From: Flavipsychrobacter sp.
Lineage (GTDB): Bacteria > Bacteroidota > Bacteroidia > Chitinophagales > Chitinophagaceae
DNA: 58,262 nucleotides
Assembly: GCA_016786565.1 (NCBI GenBank)
Contig: JAEUVY010000029.1
Coordinates: 1-58,262, forward strand
Reading direction: 5' to 3'
Positions within the stretch are counted from its first letter, which is position 1. Every line of letters starts with the position of its first letter. Under the pieces are notes generated by a model. That model was not told where the DNA came from. It did not search any database and saw only the letters and a program-made list of their open reading frames with translations. The translations under genes were made by a program, and so were the position numbers. This document shows positions 29,524 to 38,711 of this stretch, one piece after another.

Positions 29524-32100
29524 ATGAGACTTGTTTTAAGTGTGATAATAAATATGGTTGTTATGATGGTTGCTGTGCCTGCTCTGGCACAGCAACCATT
29601 GTCGTATCCGTACAATCCGCCAAAACGCACTGCAGATGTAGGCTTTTATCTGGAAGACATCAGCAAACAGACGGGTGTCATTTTTTCTTACAGTTCGCAA
29701 TACGTTGATGTGGCCCGGCAGGCAAAGATTTCCTCCACGTCGGACAAGGTGGGCCTGGTACTTGCTGATATCTTCTCGGGTGAACCGGTCAGTTTTCGTG
29801 AGCAGGGCAACAAGGTGCTGATCGTTTATGAAGGAAAAAGCGCAGACACGATCAGGTCTTATGTGGTGAACGGTTTTGTGAAGGAGGAGGGGTCGGGAGA
29901 GGCGATAATCGGCGCGGCGGTTTATGTGCCGGGGACACCATGGGGAACGATCACCAATATGTATGGTTATTACACCTTGGTGCTTCCATCAAAGAACACC
30001 AAACTGATAAGCTCTTACCTGGGTTTTACTGCCGATACGGCAAACCTCACACTGGTAGGTGATACACGACACGATGTGTTTCTAAAGGCAGGCACTGACC
30101 TGAAAGAGGTTAAGGTGATCTCTGCCAAAGCGATGAACCAGGCAGCGAGTTTTCATCACATAGTACACAACGACATTAAAACAAGGGCGGTGCTATTGGG
30201 TGAGAACGATGTGATAAAAACAGTACAGAACCTTCCCGGTGTGCAGACGGGGTCGGGGGCGGGTAGTCTGGTGCTGGTGCGTGGGGGAGACCCAGGGCAG
30301 AATCTGCACCTGTTGGACGGAGTGCCGTTGTACAATGTTGACCATTTTTTCGGGCTTACTTCTATATACAACCCGGATGCCATCAGGTCGGTAGATTTTT
30401 ATAAGGGTGCATTCCCCGCCCGATATGGCGGCAGGACGGCATCGGTTATAGATGTTACCACCAAGGACGGAGATATGCAGAAGTGGGGCGGGCAGTTCAG
30501 TATGGGATTGCTGAAAGGAGGACTGACAGTGGAGGGGCCAATAAAGAAAGATAAAGCATCGGTAGTGCTTTCCGCACGGCGTACCTGGATAGACGCGTTG
30601 TGGCGACCGTTCACCAATGACCTGGAACTGAATTTCAGGGACCTGAACCTGAAGGCAAACTACATTGTGAACAATAATAACCGACTGTACCTGAGTGCAT
30701 ATAGCGGCCGGGATCGCTTTAGTGCATTTACTTCCAATATTGGCGGCTCCACTATCTGGGGTAACAGCGCCCTGAGCCTCAGGTGGAACAGTGTGCTTCA
30801 CCCCAAGCTTTTTATGAACACGATGGTGACCTACAGTACTTTTAATTATGTGCTGAATGACAAACGTGAGATGATTGAAAATGGTGAGAAGACATTGACA
30901 GAAGGGTACAAGGGGGTATCAGGAGTAAAGGATATAGCATTCCGGTCGGTGTTCTATTGGAAGCCGGGTTCCAAACATAATTTTGAGACAGGGGTACAGG
31001 TATCGGCAGGTAATTTCAATCCGGCACAGGTGGAGTATTTTTCGCAGAACACGGGTGCGGGCACATTGCCGGAAAAAGTGAAGTCGAACGAGGTCATTTT
31101 CTTTGTTGAAGATCAGATAAAATTGAGCAGCAAGTTTAGTCTTATACCGGGAGTGCATTTCGCCAACTGGTTCAGCAGGCAATTCGACTATTCGAGCATC
31201 CAGCCGAGACTGCGTTCGGAACTGGCTTTGTCGAAAAGACACTTGTTGTATGCGTCTTATGCCGAGATGGCGCAGTTCCTGCATCTTATAACTTCCAACA
31301 CCTACGGTCTTCCGCAGGATTTCTGGGTGCCCAGCTCATCACGAATTGAGCCCGAGGAGTCTTATATTTCTACCGTCGGGTACCGGTACACAGCCGGTTC
31401 AAAACTCTATGTAAATGTAGAGGCCTACCATAAAGACATCAGAAATACTACCACTTATGATGTGGGTAAGAACCTGTTTGACAATTACATAAAGTGGGAC
31501 GATAAGATCATACAGGGCAGGGGAGAAAGTTATGGTGCGGAGGCCAGTGTGCGGACGCAACTGGGACGTTTCAACATAACATCGGCCTACACGTGGTCAA
31601 AGACATGGCGTCAGTTTGCCGTTGTGAATAATGGTGAACGTTTTCCATACCGTTACGATCGACGCCACAACTTCAGGATAGCCGCGCTGTATCAGCCGTC
31701 GCAGAAGTTTGATCTTACGCTGAACTGGCTGTATATGAGTGGTGAGGCAATAACTATGCCCGATCAGATCTATCCGGATTTTGATAATAATCTTATCATT
31801 AACGGTGCCAACACAACTATTAATAGTGCCAATTATACCTATAGTTCTACTAAGTGGAACGATTACAGGTTGCCGGCCATCCATAGGTTGGATGCAGGTA
31901 TGAACTTTACGAAGATGCTGCGGCGGGGAAAAATGGAGCGGACGTGGTCGATAGGTGTATTCAATGCGTATGCGAGGAGGAACGTGATGTTTGTTGATAT
32001 TTCCTACTCGGGAGGGTCAGTGGGTGAGGAAGAATTTAAATTGAAGGGTACAAGCGTGCTGCAGTTCATTCCATATGTTGGTTACAGACTGAAAATATGA
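29524..32100 (+). CDS. TonB-dependent receptor with STN signalling domain (858 aa)
   Basis: An outer-membrane active transporter. After the signal peptide (cut near ALAQ) comes a secretin/TonB N-terminal STN domain (about 38-100: VGFYLEDISKQTGVIFSYSS), a carboxypeptidase-regulatory-like beta-sandwich (about 115-205: GFVKEEGSGEAIIGAAVYVP), a plug domain (VLVRGGDPGQNLHLLDGVPL), and a 22-strand-type barrel ending in a C-terminal aromatic/Ile (YVGYRLKI). STN is the domain that contacts FecR-type anti-sigma factors, so this receptor is the sensor of the operon. The stop overlaps the DUF4249 start by four bases. The substrate is unknown. Confidence 0.95.
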   Translation: MRLVLSVIINMVVMMVAVPALAQQPLSYPYNPPKRTADVGFYLEDISKQTGVIFSYSSQYVDVARQAKISSTSDKVGLVLADIFSGEPVSFREQGNKVLIVYEGKSADTIRSYVVNGFVKEEGSGEAIIGAAVYVPGTPWGTITNMYGYYTLVLPSKNTKLISSYLGFTADTANLTLVGDTRHDVFLKAGTDLKEVKVISAKAMNQAASFHHIVHNDIKTRAVLLGENDVIKTVQNLPGVQTGSGAGSLVLVRGGDPGQNLHLLDGVPLYNVDHFFGLTSIYNPDAIRSVDFYKGAFPARYGGRTASVIDVTTKDGDMQKWGGQFSMGLLKGGLTVEGPIKKDKASVVLSARRTWIDALWRPFTNDLELNFRDLNLKANYIVNNNNRLYLSAYSGRDRFSAFTSNIGGSTIWGNSALSLRWNSVLHPKLFMNTMVTYSTFNYVLNDKREMIENGEKTLTEGYKGVSGVKDIAFRSVFYWKPGSKHNFETGVQVSAGNFNPAQVEYFSQNTGAGTLPEKVKSNEVIFFVEDQIKLSSKFSLIPGVHFANWFSRQFDYSSIQPRLRSELALSKRHLLYASYAEMAQFLHLITSNTYGLPQDFWVPSSSRIEPEESYISTVGYRYTAGSKLYVNVEAYHKDIRNTTTYDVGKNLFDNYIKWDDKIIQGRGESYGAEASVRTQLGRFNITSAYTWSKTWRQFAVVNNGERFPYRYDRRHNFRIAALYQPSQKFDLTLNWLYMSGEAITMPDQIYPDFDNNLIINGANTTINSANYTYSSTKWNDYRLPAIHRLDAGMNFTKMLRRGKMERTWSIGVFNAYARRNVMFVDISYSGGSVGEEEFKLKGTSVLQFIPYVGYRLKI

Positions 32101-33137
32101 GGGTAATAAAGAAAATATTGTCGGGTTGTTTTTGCGCTCTGCTTCTGCTTGTTGCCGGCGGATGCTCCAAGACATTAGATCTGCCTGCCGGTAAGGCCGA
32201 GCGGAAGATCGTGTTATTTGCCGAGCTGGTAGCCGGTGATAGCCTGTATATGCGCGCCGGGCTTAGTGTGGCCGTGACAAGTGGTTCGGACATGAAATTC
32301 ACTGTTCCGGATGGGCTTAGTGTTGTGCTATCAGACGGCAGTTCCTCTAAAGTTTTGCCCGGCGGCGTTGATTCGCTCACTTCCTCGGCCCACACATATG
32401 TGTACACCGATCCGCGTATATTGGCTGTTGGCGACTCATTTGCTGTAAGTGCCACTTATCCCGGAATGGAGACAGCTACGGCAACGGTGGTGATTCCGAA
32501 ACCTGTATCTGTCAGTTTGGTTGATACTGTGACTGTACAATACAATTCCGATTCAACAATAAAGTTCCGATTAAAGATCGATGACGATCCGTCTGCAGAC
32601 AATTACTATGTGGTTGAATGTCTGAAACAGCACATGGACGTGGTACACAGTTTTTTCTATAATGATAAATGGTTGCCGGTGTCTTTAAACCGCGCATTGT
32701 ATGCCCGTCTGAAAGCCGAGGGGCCTCTGTCGGAAAGAATGGACACTGCTTATTATCGCAGATATTCCCGCATTCAGCTCTATACAAATGACAATAATAC
32801 TGAGAATGCGTATGATGAGGGGTTGACCATGCTTCAGGATAGGGTATTGCTGAAGGATAGGCTCTTCAATGGCAGCACGTACTACACCGATGTTTATGTG
32901 CGAAAGGCGCCGACGGTCGATTCTGTGAAGGGAGTAACTATCTTTTATGTGAAAAATGTGACCCGTGAGTATTTCGAGTTCCTTAAGTCATACGAACAAT
33001 ACTCAGGCAGTAGCAGCAGTTTTAATTCGCTGGACCAGCCGCGGAATCTGAAGTCGAATGTGAAGAACGGAGGCGGTGTTGTGGGCGGTGTGTCTCAAAC
33101 TACGTTCAGGTTTTTGATGGATAACTGGTCTTTATAG
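32097..33137 (+). CDS. DUF4249 lipoprotein, partner of the first TonB receptor (346 aa)
   Basis: The lipobox is VAGGC (signal MRVIKKILSGCFCALLLLVA). The body is DUF4249-like: a beta-sandwich start KIVLFAELVAGDSLYMRAGL, segments VTIPKPVSVSLVDTVTVQY-like (AVVIPKPVSV) and YYVVECLKQHMD, and a C-terminal FLKSYEQYSGS with the usual VGGVSQTTFRFLMD end. The family is always linked to TonB receptors in Bacteroidota and is probably an outer-leaflet binding partner. It overlaps the receptor by four bases, which implies coupled translation. Confidence 0.88.
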   Translation: MRVIKKILSGCFCALLLLVAGGCSKTLDLPAGKAERKIVLFAELVAGDSLYMRAGLSVAVTSGSDMKFTVPDGLSVVLSDGSSSKVLPGGVDSLTSSAHTYVYTDPRILAVGDSFAVSATYPGMETATATVVIPKPVSVSLVDTVTVQYNSDSTIKFRLKIDDDPSADNYYVVECLKQHMDVVHSFFYNDKWLPVSLNRALYARLKAEGPLSERMDTAYYRRYSRIQLYTNDNNTENAYDEGLTMLQDRVLLKDRLFNGSTYYTDVYVRKAPTVDSVKGVTIFYVKNVTREYFEFLKSYEQYSGSSSSFNSLDQPRNLKSNVKNGGGVVGGVSQTTFRFLMDNWSL

Positions 33138-33193
33138 GGTAGAAGTAGGGGTAGCAGATGGTTGTTGCGTTATATGGCAAATAACTGTTTGAA

Positions 33194-35506
33194 ATGAACC
33201 TCAGGAGTAAAATTGCCATTGTAGCCTCATTGCTTGCACTACAAGCTACTGCCCAGAGCCGGAAGGTGACCATAAGCGGGTATGTTACAGAAAGAAAAAG
33301 CGGCGAGAGCCTTCCGGGCATCATGGCTTACAGCCAGCGGTCTAATGCCGGCGCAGCTACCAATACCTTTGGTTTCTATTCACTCACCGTTCCCGCAGAC
33401 ACGGTAGATCTGGTTGTGTCCGGTATAGGATATGCTCCCGTTGTGTTTCCCTTGGTACTGAAAAACGATACAGTCATCAATGTTCAGTTGGAGACCGCTA
33501 CAGAGCTGAAAGAGGTAGTAGTGGCCGGTAAGAAAGAAGCGGTGCAGCATCGCACGCTCATGAGTTCTATTGACCTGCCCATTCAGACCATCAAGTCGCT
33601 CCCGGCATTTCTGGGTGAGGTGGATATTATGAAGGCCATTCAGTTGCTGCCTGGTGTGCAGGCGGGCAGCGAGGGCTCATCGGGTATTTACGTAAGGGGC
33701 GGTAGCCCTGATCAGAACCTTGTGTTGCTGGACGGTGTTCCGGTTTATAACTCCAGTCACCTCTTCGGTTTTTTCAGCGTGTTTAATGCCGATGCCATTA
33801 AAAGCGTAGAAGTGATAAAGGGGGGCTTCTCCGCTCGCTATGGTGGTCGCCTGTCGTCGGTGATAGACATCAATATGAAGGAGGGCAATAAGGAGAAATT
33901 TCACGGAGAGGGCGGCATAGGGCTCATTGCTTCCAGGCTCACGCTCGAGGGGCCGATAAAAAAGGGAAAGTCTTCGTTCATGATCTCGGGCCGCAGAACA
34001 TACTACGATATTCTTGCGCAGCCATTTATGCGCGGACCGGTGAAGGCGGGGTACTTTTTCTATGACATGAACAGTAAGGTCAATTTTAAACTTGGTAAGA
34101 AAGACCGGCTGTACGTGAGCGGTTACTTTGGTAACGACAAGTTTTACGCAAAGCAGAACAATAGCAGCGCTTCTGGTGTGGATCTGTCCAGCACCATGAA
34201 TACCAGTCTGAAGTGGGGGAATATTACAGCTGTGAGCCGCTGGAACCATGAATTCAACAATAAACTATTCGGCAACCTTACGGCCTATTACAGTCAATAC
34301 AATTTTTCGGTCTTTTCACGCATGCAGAACCGCTTCGCGAATGTTAACGAAGACTATCTGCTGAAGTACGTTTCGGGGGTAAACGATAAAGCAATAAAGT
34401 ATGACATAGACTATATCCCTAACCCCAGCCATACCATCAAAACCGGGGTAGGATATACCTATCACACCTATAAACCAGGTGCCATGCAGACCCGCACTAC
34501 ATCCAACAGCAAGGTGGAAGACACGACAATTGGCACCGATCCGCTGAATGCCTCAGAGATAGACGCCTATGTTGAAGATGATATAAGGATAACGGATGCA
34601 CTGAAAGCAAACGTAGGAGTGCATCTGACCGGTTTCGCGGTGCGCAATGAGTTTTATCCGTCTGTTCAGCCGCGTATAGGCATGCGCTATCTGCTGAGCG
34701 ATAAAGTGAGTCTGAAAGGATCATTTGTGCAGATGAACCAGTTCATTCACCTTCTGTCCAATTCGTCCATTGGATTGCCTACAGACCTGTGGGTGCCTGT
34801 GACAGACAAAGTTCCGGCACAGCGTTCTTACCAGGGGGCAGCCGGTGTGGCTTGGACCATAAAAGACGGGCTGGAGTTGACTGTGGAGGGGTACTATAAA
34901 ACGGTAAAGAATGTGATAGAGTACAAGGAGGGGGCCAGCTTTTTCAGCACAACAACGGGCTGGGAGGATAAAGTGGAAGTTGGCAATGGCAAAAGTTATG
35001 GCTCTGAGTTCTTCCTGCAAAAGAGAAAGGGCAAGTTCACAGGAATGCTTGGATATACGCTTTCGTGGACCACGAGGAAATTTGCCAACCTCAATAACGG
35101 AAAGGAGTTCCCTTATCGCTTCGATCGACGCCACGACCTGAAGATGGCAGCGGTATATGCACCCAACAAGAATTTTGAAGTGAGTGCCGATTGGGTATAC
35201 GGAACCGGTAACGCCATAACACTACCCATTGGGTATTACACAGGAGAAGAAAATACGCTGCAGCAGGTTTATGGTGAGCGCAACGGTTTCAGGATGCCGC
35301 CCTATCACCGCGCAGATGTGAGCTTCAAATTCATAAAACAAAAAGAACGTGGCGAACGTGCCTGGGTGATAAGCGCTTACAACGTCTATAACAGAAGGAA
35401 TCCTTTTTACGTGTACAGCACTACCAATACGGCCGGCAATGTGGTCTTCAAACAAATGAGCCTGTTCCCTATCATACCATCTATCAGTTATCAATTCAAA
35501 TTCTGA
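33194..35506 (+). CDS. TonB-dependent receptor without STN domain (770 aa)
   Basis: The signal peptide is cut near TAQS (MNLRSKIAIVASLLALQATA). Then a carboxypeptidase-regulatory-like domain (KVTISGYVTERKSGESLPGI), a plug (VRGGSPDQNLVLLDGVPVYN, SARYGGRLSSVIDI) and the barrel, ending in SISYQFKF. It is close in sequence layout to the first receptor (same plug and barrel phrases such as FPYRFDRRHDLKMA) but lacks the STN domain, so it transports without signalling. It follows DUF4249 number one by 56 bases and is itself followed by a second DUF4249 gene, so a receptor/lipoprotein unit appears duplicated. Confidence 0.94.
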   Translation: MNLRSKIAIVASLLALQATAQSRKVTISGYVTERKSGESLPGIMAYSQRSNAGAATNTFGFYSLTVPADTVDLVVSGIGYAPVVFPLVLKNDTVINVQLETATELKEVVVAGKKEAVQHRTLMSSIDLPIQTIKSLPAFLGEVDIMKAIQLLPGVQAGSEGSSGIYVRGGSPDQNLVLLDGVPVYNSSHLFGFFSVFNADAIKSVEVIKGGFSARYGGRLSSVIDINMKEGNKEKFHGEGGIGLIASRLTLEGPIKKGKSSFMISGRRTYYDILAQPFMRGPVKAGYFFYDMNSKVNFKLGKKDRLYVSGYFGNDKFYAKQNNSSASGVDLSSTMNTSLKWGNITAVSRWNHEFNNKLFGNLTAYYSQYNFSVFSRMQNRFANVNEDYLLKYVSGVNDKAIKYDIDYIPNPSHTIKTGVGYTYHTYKPGAMQTRTTSNSKVEDTTIGTDPLNASEIDAYVEDDIRITDALKANVGVHLTGFAVRNEFYPSVQPRIGMRYLLSDKVSLKGSFVQMNQFIHLLSNSSIGLPTDLWVPVTDKVPAQRSYQGAAGVAWTIKDGLELTVEGYYKTVKNVIEYKEGASFFSTTTGWEDKVEVGNGKSYGSEFFLQKRKGKFTGMLGYTLSWTTRKFANLNNGKEFPYRFDRRHDLKMAAVYAPNKNFEVSADWVYGTGNAITLPIGYYTGEENTLQQVYGERNGFRMPPYHRADVSFKFIKQKERGERAWVISAYNVYNRRNPFYVYSTTNTAGNVVFKQMSLFPIIPSISYQFKF

Positions 35507-35523
35507 TCCGTCAATTAAACGTT

Positions 35524-36423
35524 ATGAAAAGCAGTAAATATATTTTTATCTTTTTGGCAGCACTGTCACTTTCATCGTGCGAAAAGGAAATAGAGGTGAA
35601 GGTGCCGCCATACACTTCAAAGCTGGTTGTGAATAGTATCAATCAGGTGGGAGAGCCTGCATCGTTTCAGGTGAGCCGCTCGGTGGGCATGACAGAATAT
35701 AACTACAACAAGAATCTTAACCTGACCAACGCGAAGGTGTTGTTGTATGGAGATGGTGTTCTGGTGGACAGCGTGGCCTACGATCAGGTATCCGGTACCT
35801 ATAAGGGCAACCACGCTATCGTTGCAGGGGTTACGTACAAGACTGTGGTAGCCGCACCGGGCTACAATGAAATCTCGGCAATGTCTGTAGCACCGTCTAT
35901 GGTGGAGATGAAAAATGTGACCCGCATCAAACAAGCGAGGCTGAATGGTGACGGTGAAATGCAGGACGAGATCAGGATCACGTTTGATGATCCGGCTGCA
36001 GCAGGCGACTACTACATACTCAGTTTTAATATGGTGAATACTGCCACCGATACGCCTGTGTCTCTGGGCTGCATCAATACTACTGAGGCTGCCATCGAGA
36101 GTATATACGACGAGAACATTGATAATACCACCTGTCTGTCGGAGGGCGATATCTTCTTCAGAGATGAACTGTTTAACGGAAAGACCCGTGAGATGCGCTT
36201 CTTCATTTTGAGCAGTTATCTGGAGAAAATGAGCCCCGATATCAATATGTTCATTGTATTACAGCATGTGCCTGAAAGTTACTTCCGTCACCGAAAGACA
36301 TATCTCTATGCTTCTGAAAACTCAGGCAATCCGTTTGCTGAACCAAGCAGGGTATATACCAATGTTCAGGGTGGTTATGGTGTATTCGGTGTGCTGAACG
36401 CTGATGTGAAAGTGCTGCAATAG
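35524..36423 (+). CDS. DUF4249 lipoprotein, partner of the second TonB receptor (299 aa)
   Basis: The signal peptide ends in lipobox LSSC (MKSSKYIFIFLAALSLSSCE). The N-terminal EIEVKVPPYTSKLVVNSIN and later YYILSFNMVNTATDTPVS and FLKSY-like ESYFRHRKTYLYASENSGNP (around 265-285) fit DUF4249, as does the ending YGVFGVLNADVKVL. It is the last gene of the plus-strand receptor operon, 17 bases after the second receptor, and converges with the MutS2 gene 16 bases away. Its role is inferred from the family's constant pairing with receptors. Confidence 0.88.
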   Translation: MKSSKYIFIFLAALSLSSCEKEIEVKVPPYTSKLVVNSINQVGEPASFQVSRSVGMTEYNYNKNLNLTNAKVLLYGDGVLVDSVAYDQVSGTYKGNHAIVAGVTYKTVVAAPGYNEISAMSVAPSMVEMKNVTRIKQARLNGDGEMQDEIRITFDDPAAAGDYYILSFNMVNTATDTPVSLGCINTTEAAIESIYDENIDNTTCLSEGDIFFRDELFNGKTREMRFFILSSYLEKMSPDINMFIVLQHVPESYFRHRKTYLYASENSGNPFAEPSRVYTNVQGGYGVFGVLNADVKVLQ

Positions 36424-36439
36424 TGCCGGGAGTCGCAAC

Positions 36440-38551
36440 CTAATCTTCTTTGGTGCCCGATTTCTTCCGAACTACTACCCATTCGCCAATGTCTACAGTG
36501 AACGGCATTTTGCCTATCATGACAATGGCTTTTTTATCGCGTAGTTCCTGCAGGGTACCCACCTGGTGATTGTCCCGGTTTCGGACCAGATCTCCCGGCT
36601 TTGGTTTGCCGCCCACGGTATCGTAGTTTTTGTCGGCTTTTTTGGCTGCTGAAGCGTTGGATGCGATCTGCTTTTTGCGGAACAGCACATTTTCGGCGGC
36701 CTTGATCACCTCTTGTTTGTTCTCTGTCTTTTTCCAGTCTTGAATGATCTGCTTGAACTTGCGCTCCATGTCGCGCAGGTAGTCCAGCTCTTCCTTCTTA
36801 ACCTTGTTCTGGAGTTTCAGGGTCTCGACAAGGTGTTTCTGCTTTTCTTTATTGGTAACGTCCTCGTAGTGTTTTCTGAGGCGTTCGTTCTCCTTTATCA
36901 GTTTTTCCAGTTCCTTTTCCTTATCGCCCAGCTTAACGGTTTGTTGTTCGGCCTGGTGCAGCATCTTGTCCAGTTTGAAGTGCTCGCGCTGTGTAAGCTG
37001 GCGCGCTCTTTCAATCACCTCTTTTGGCAGGCCGCTGCGTTGGGCAATGGCAAAGGTGTAAGAGCTGCCCGGCTTGCCTGTCGTGAGGCGGTACAGTGGT
37101 TCCAGCTTTTCCTCGTCAAACGCCATGGCACCGTTCATGATACCGCGCACTTTTCCAGCCATCACCTTCAGGTTCAGGTAGTGGGTGGTAATGATGCCGA
37201 GGGCGTGTTTTGCGGCAAGGGTCTCCACAATTGCTTCGGCAAATGCGCCGCCAAGGTTGGGGTCCGATCCGCTTCCCAGCTCATCAATGAAGAACAGCGT
37301 TTTACCATCCGCATTTTCCATGAAATGTTTCATGTGCTGCAGGTGTGCACTGTAGGTACTCAGTTCGTGCTCTATCGATTGGGTGTCGCCGATCTGCACC
37401 ATCAGGTTTCTGAAGATGCCCATCTCTGAATGTTCGCTCACAGGTATCAATAGTCCGGCCTGTACCATTAGCTGCAACAGACCTATGGTCTTCATTGCTA
37501 CGGTCTTACCGCCGGCATTGGGTCCGCTGATGATGAGTATCCTTTGTTGCCGGTCCAGCACCAGATTGAGCGGAATTGTTGTTTTCCCGTTCTGTTTGTT
37601 GTGCAGGAACAGCAGCGGATGGTAGGCTTTCTCGAGATGGATGCCCGGGTGCTGCGTGATGCGCGGCATTGTGGCATTCATGTCGTCGGCAAGAAGGGCC
37701 TTTGCCCTTATGAAGTCGAATACCCCACAGAGGTTATAATAGGTATCCAGTTGTGGGGCAAAGGCGGCAAGGTCACGTGTCAACTGCACCAGTATGCGGT
37801 GGATCTCCCGACTTTCGGCGCGTTCCAGTGAAAAGATCTCATTGTTGAGCTCGGTAGTTTCCTCTGGCTCAATGAACACCGTTTTCTGTGTGTCACTTTC
37901 GCCGTGCAGTATGCCTTTTACTATTCTTTTGTACTCGGCCAGAACTGCAGCGGTCCTTCTTCCGTTCAGGAAACTCTCTGATATATCGGCAAGGTAACCC
38001 TGTTTGTTCAGGCGTCTGAGAACACCCTCGAACACCCTTCTCGATTCGTTGCGCACGCGCGAAAGATCTGCGCGAATACTCATCAACTCGCGCGAAGCAT
38101 TGTCGCGTACCAGTCCTCCTTCGTCAATGACGGCTGAGATGAGTTCAGGAATTTTCTTCTCATAAGCTATGTGGTCGCACAGCGAATAAAGGGTAGGGAA
38201 GAGATCGTTATTTTTCTTGAACCAAAGCAATATGTCGCGAATGGTGAGTGCCAATTGCTGCACCGAGAGGAACTGTTCGCCGCTGAGCACGCCACCCGGT
38301 ATGGCCAGCAACCTCAGCTCTTTGTGCATGTTGCGGGTAAAGTCGTTGGGGAAGTAGTCGCCGCTGTTCAGAATGTTCTTGTACTCATATGCCTGCAGCA
38401 ATTCGCGGCCGGCATGATCCTTGTGGGTGTGAAACCTGATATTGTTCACACGTTCACGTGCGGCATCTGTGCGGCATTTAAGCAGCAGCAGTTCGCGTAC
38501 TTTATTGAACTCAAGGGCATCTACGGCATTCGCCGGGTACAGTTGCATCAT
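36440..38551 (-). CDS. MutS2-like DNA-binding ATPase lacking the Smr domain (703 aa)
   Basis: MutS-family ATPase of the MutS2 branch, which acts on branched or recombining DNA and stalled ribosomes rather than in mismatch repair. The lever/clamp helices (about 60-300) lead to the ATPase with Walker A GPNAGGKT (343-350), Walker B LFFIDE (419-424), the signature STYSAHLQHMK and a TTHYLNLK switch. A long coiled coil (about 505-640) follows and then a small beta domain GDLVRNRDNHQVGTLQE. The chain stops there. The Smr nuclease domain that ends typical MutS2 proteins (about 780 aa) is missing. The start could be either of two adjacent ATG codons. Confidence 0.93.
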   Translation of the reverse strand: MMQLYPANAVDALEFNKVRELLLLKCRTDAARERVNNIRFHTHKDHAGRELLQAYEYKNILNSGDYFPNDFTRNMHKELRLLAIPGGVLSGEQFLSVQQLALTIRDILLWFKKNNDLFPTLYSLCDHIAYEKKIPELISAVIDEGGLVRDNASRELMSIRADLSRVRNESRRVFEGVLRRLNKQGYLADISESFLNGRRTAAVLAEYKRIVKGILHGESDTQKTVFIEPEETTELNNEIFSLERAESREIHRILVQLTRDLAAFAPQLDTYYNLCGVFDFIRAKALLADDMNATMPRITQHPGIHLEKAYHPLLFLHNKQNGKTTIPLNLVLDRQQRILIISGPNAGGKTVAMKTIGLLQLMVQAGLLIPVSEHSEMGIFRNLMVQIGDTQSIEHELSTYSAHLQHMKHFMENADGKTLFFIDELGSGSDPNLGGAFAEAIVETLAAKHALGIITTHYLNLKVMAGKVRGIMNGAMAFDEEKLEPLYRLTTGKPGSSYTFAIAQRSGLPKEVIERARQLTQREHFKLDKMLHQAEQQTVKLGDKEKELEKLIKENERLRKHYEDVTNKEKQKHLVETLKLQNKVKKEELDYLRDMERKFKQIIQDWKKTENKQEVIKAAENVLFRKKQIASNASAAKKADKNYDTVGGKPKPGDLVRNRDNHQVGTLQELRDKKAIVMIGKMPFTVDIGEWVVVRKKSGTKED

Positions 38552-38711
38552 CTGAACAGAAATTCCGATCTGAATTATTTACTCCAAGCTGCAAAATTAG
38601 GGACTTGGAGGGATACCCGTCACATTCAGGTGCCGGTATTCACGACAATTGGCAGAATTGTTTCAAATGGTATCGCTTTCAACACTTGATATATCTGTCA
38701 GGCTGTACCTA

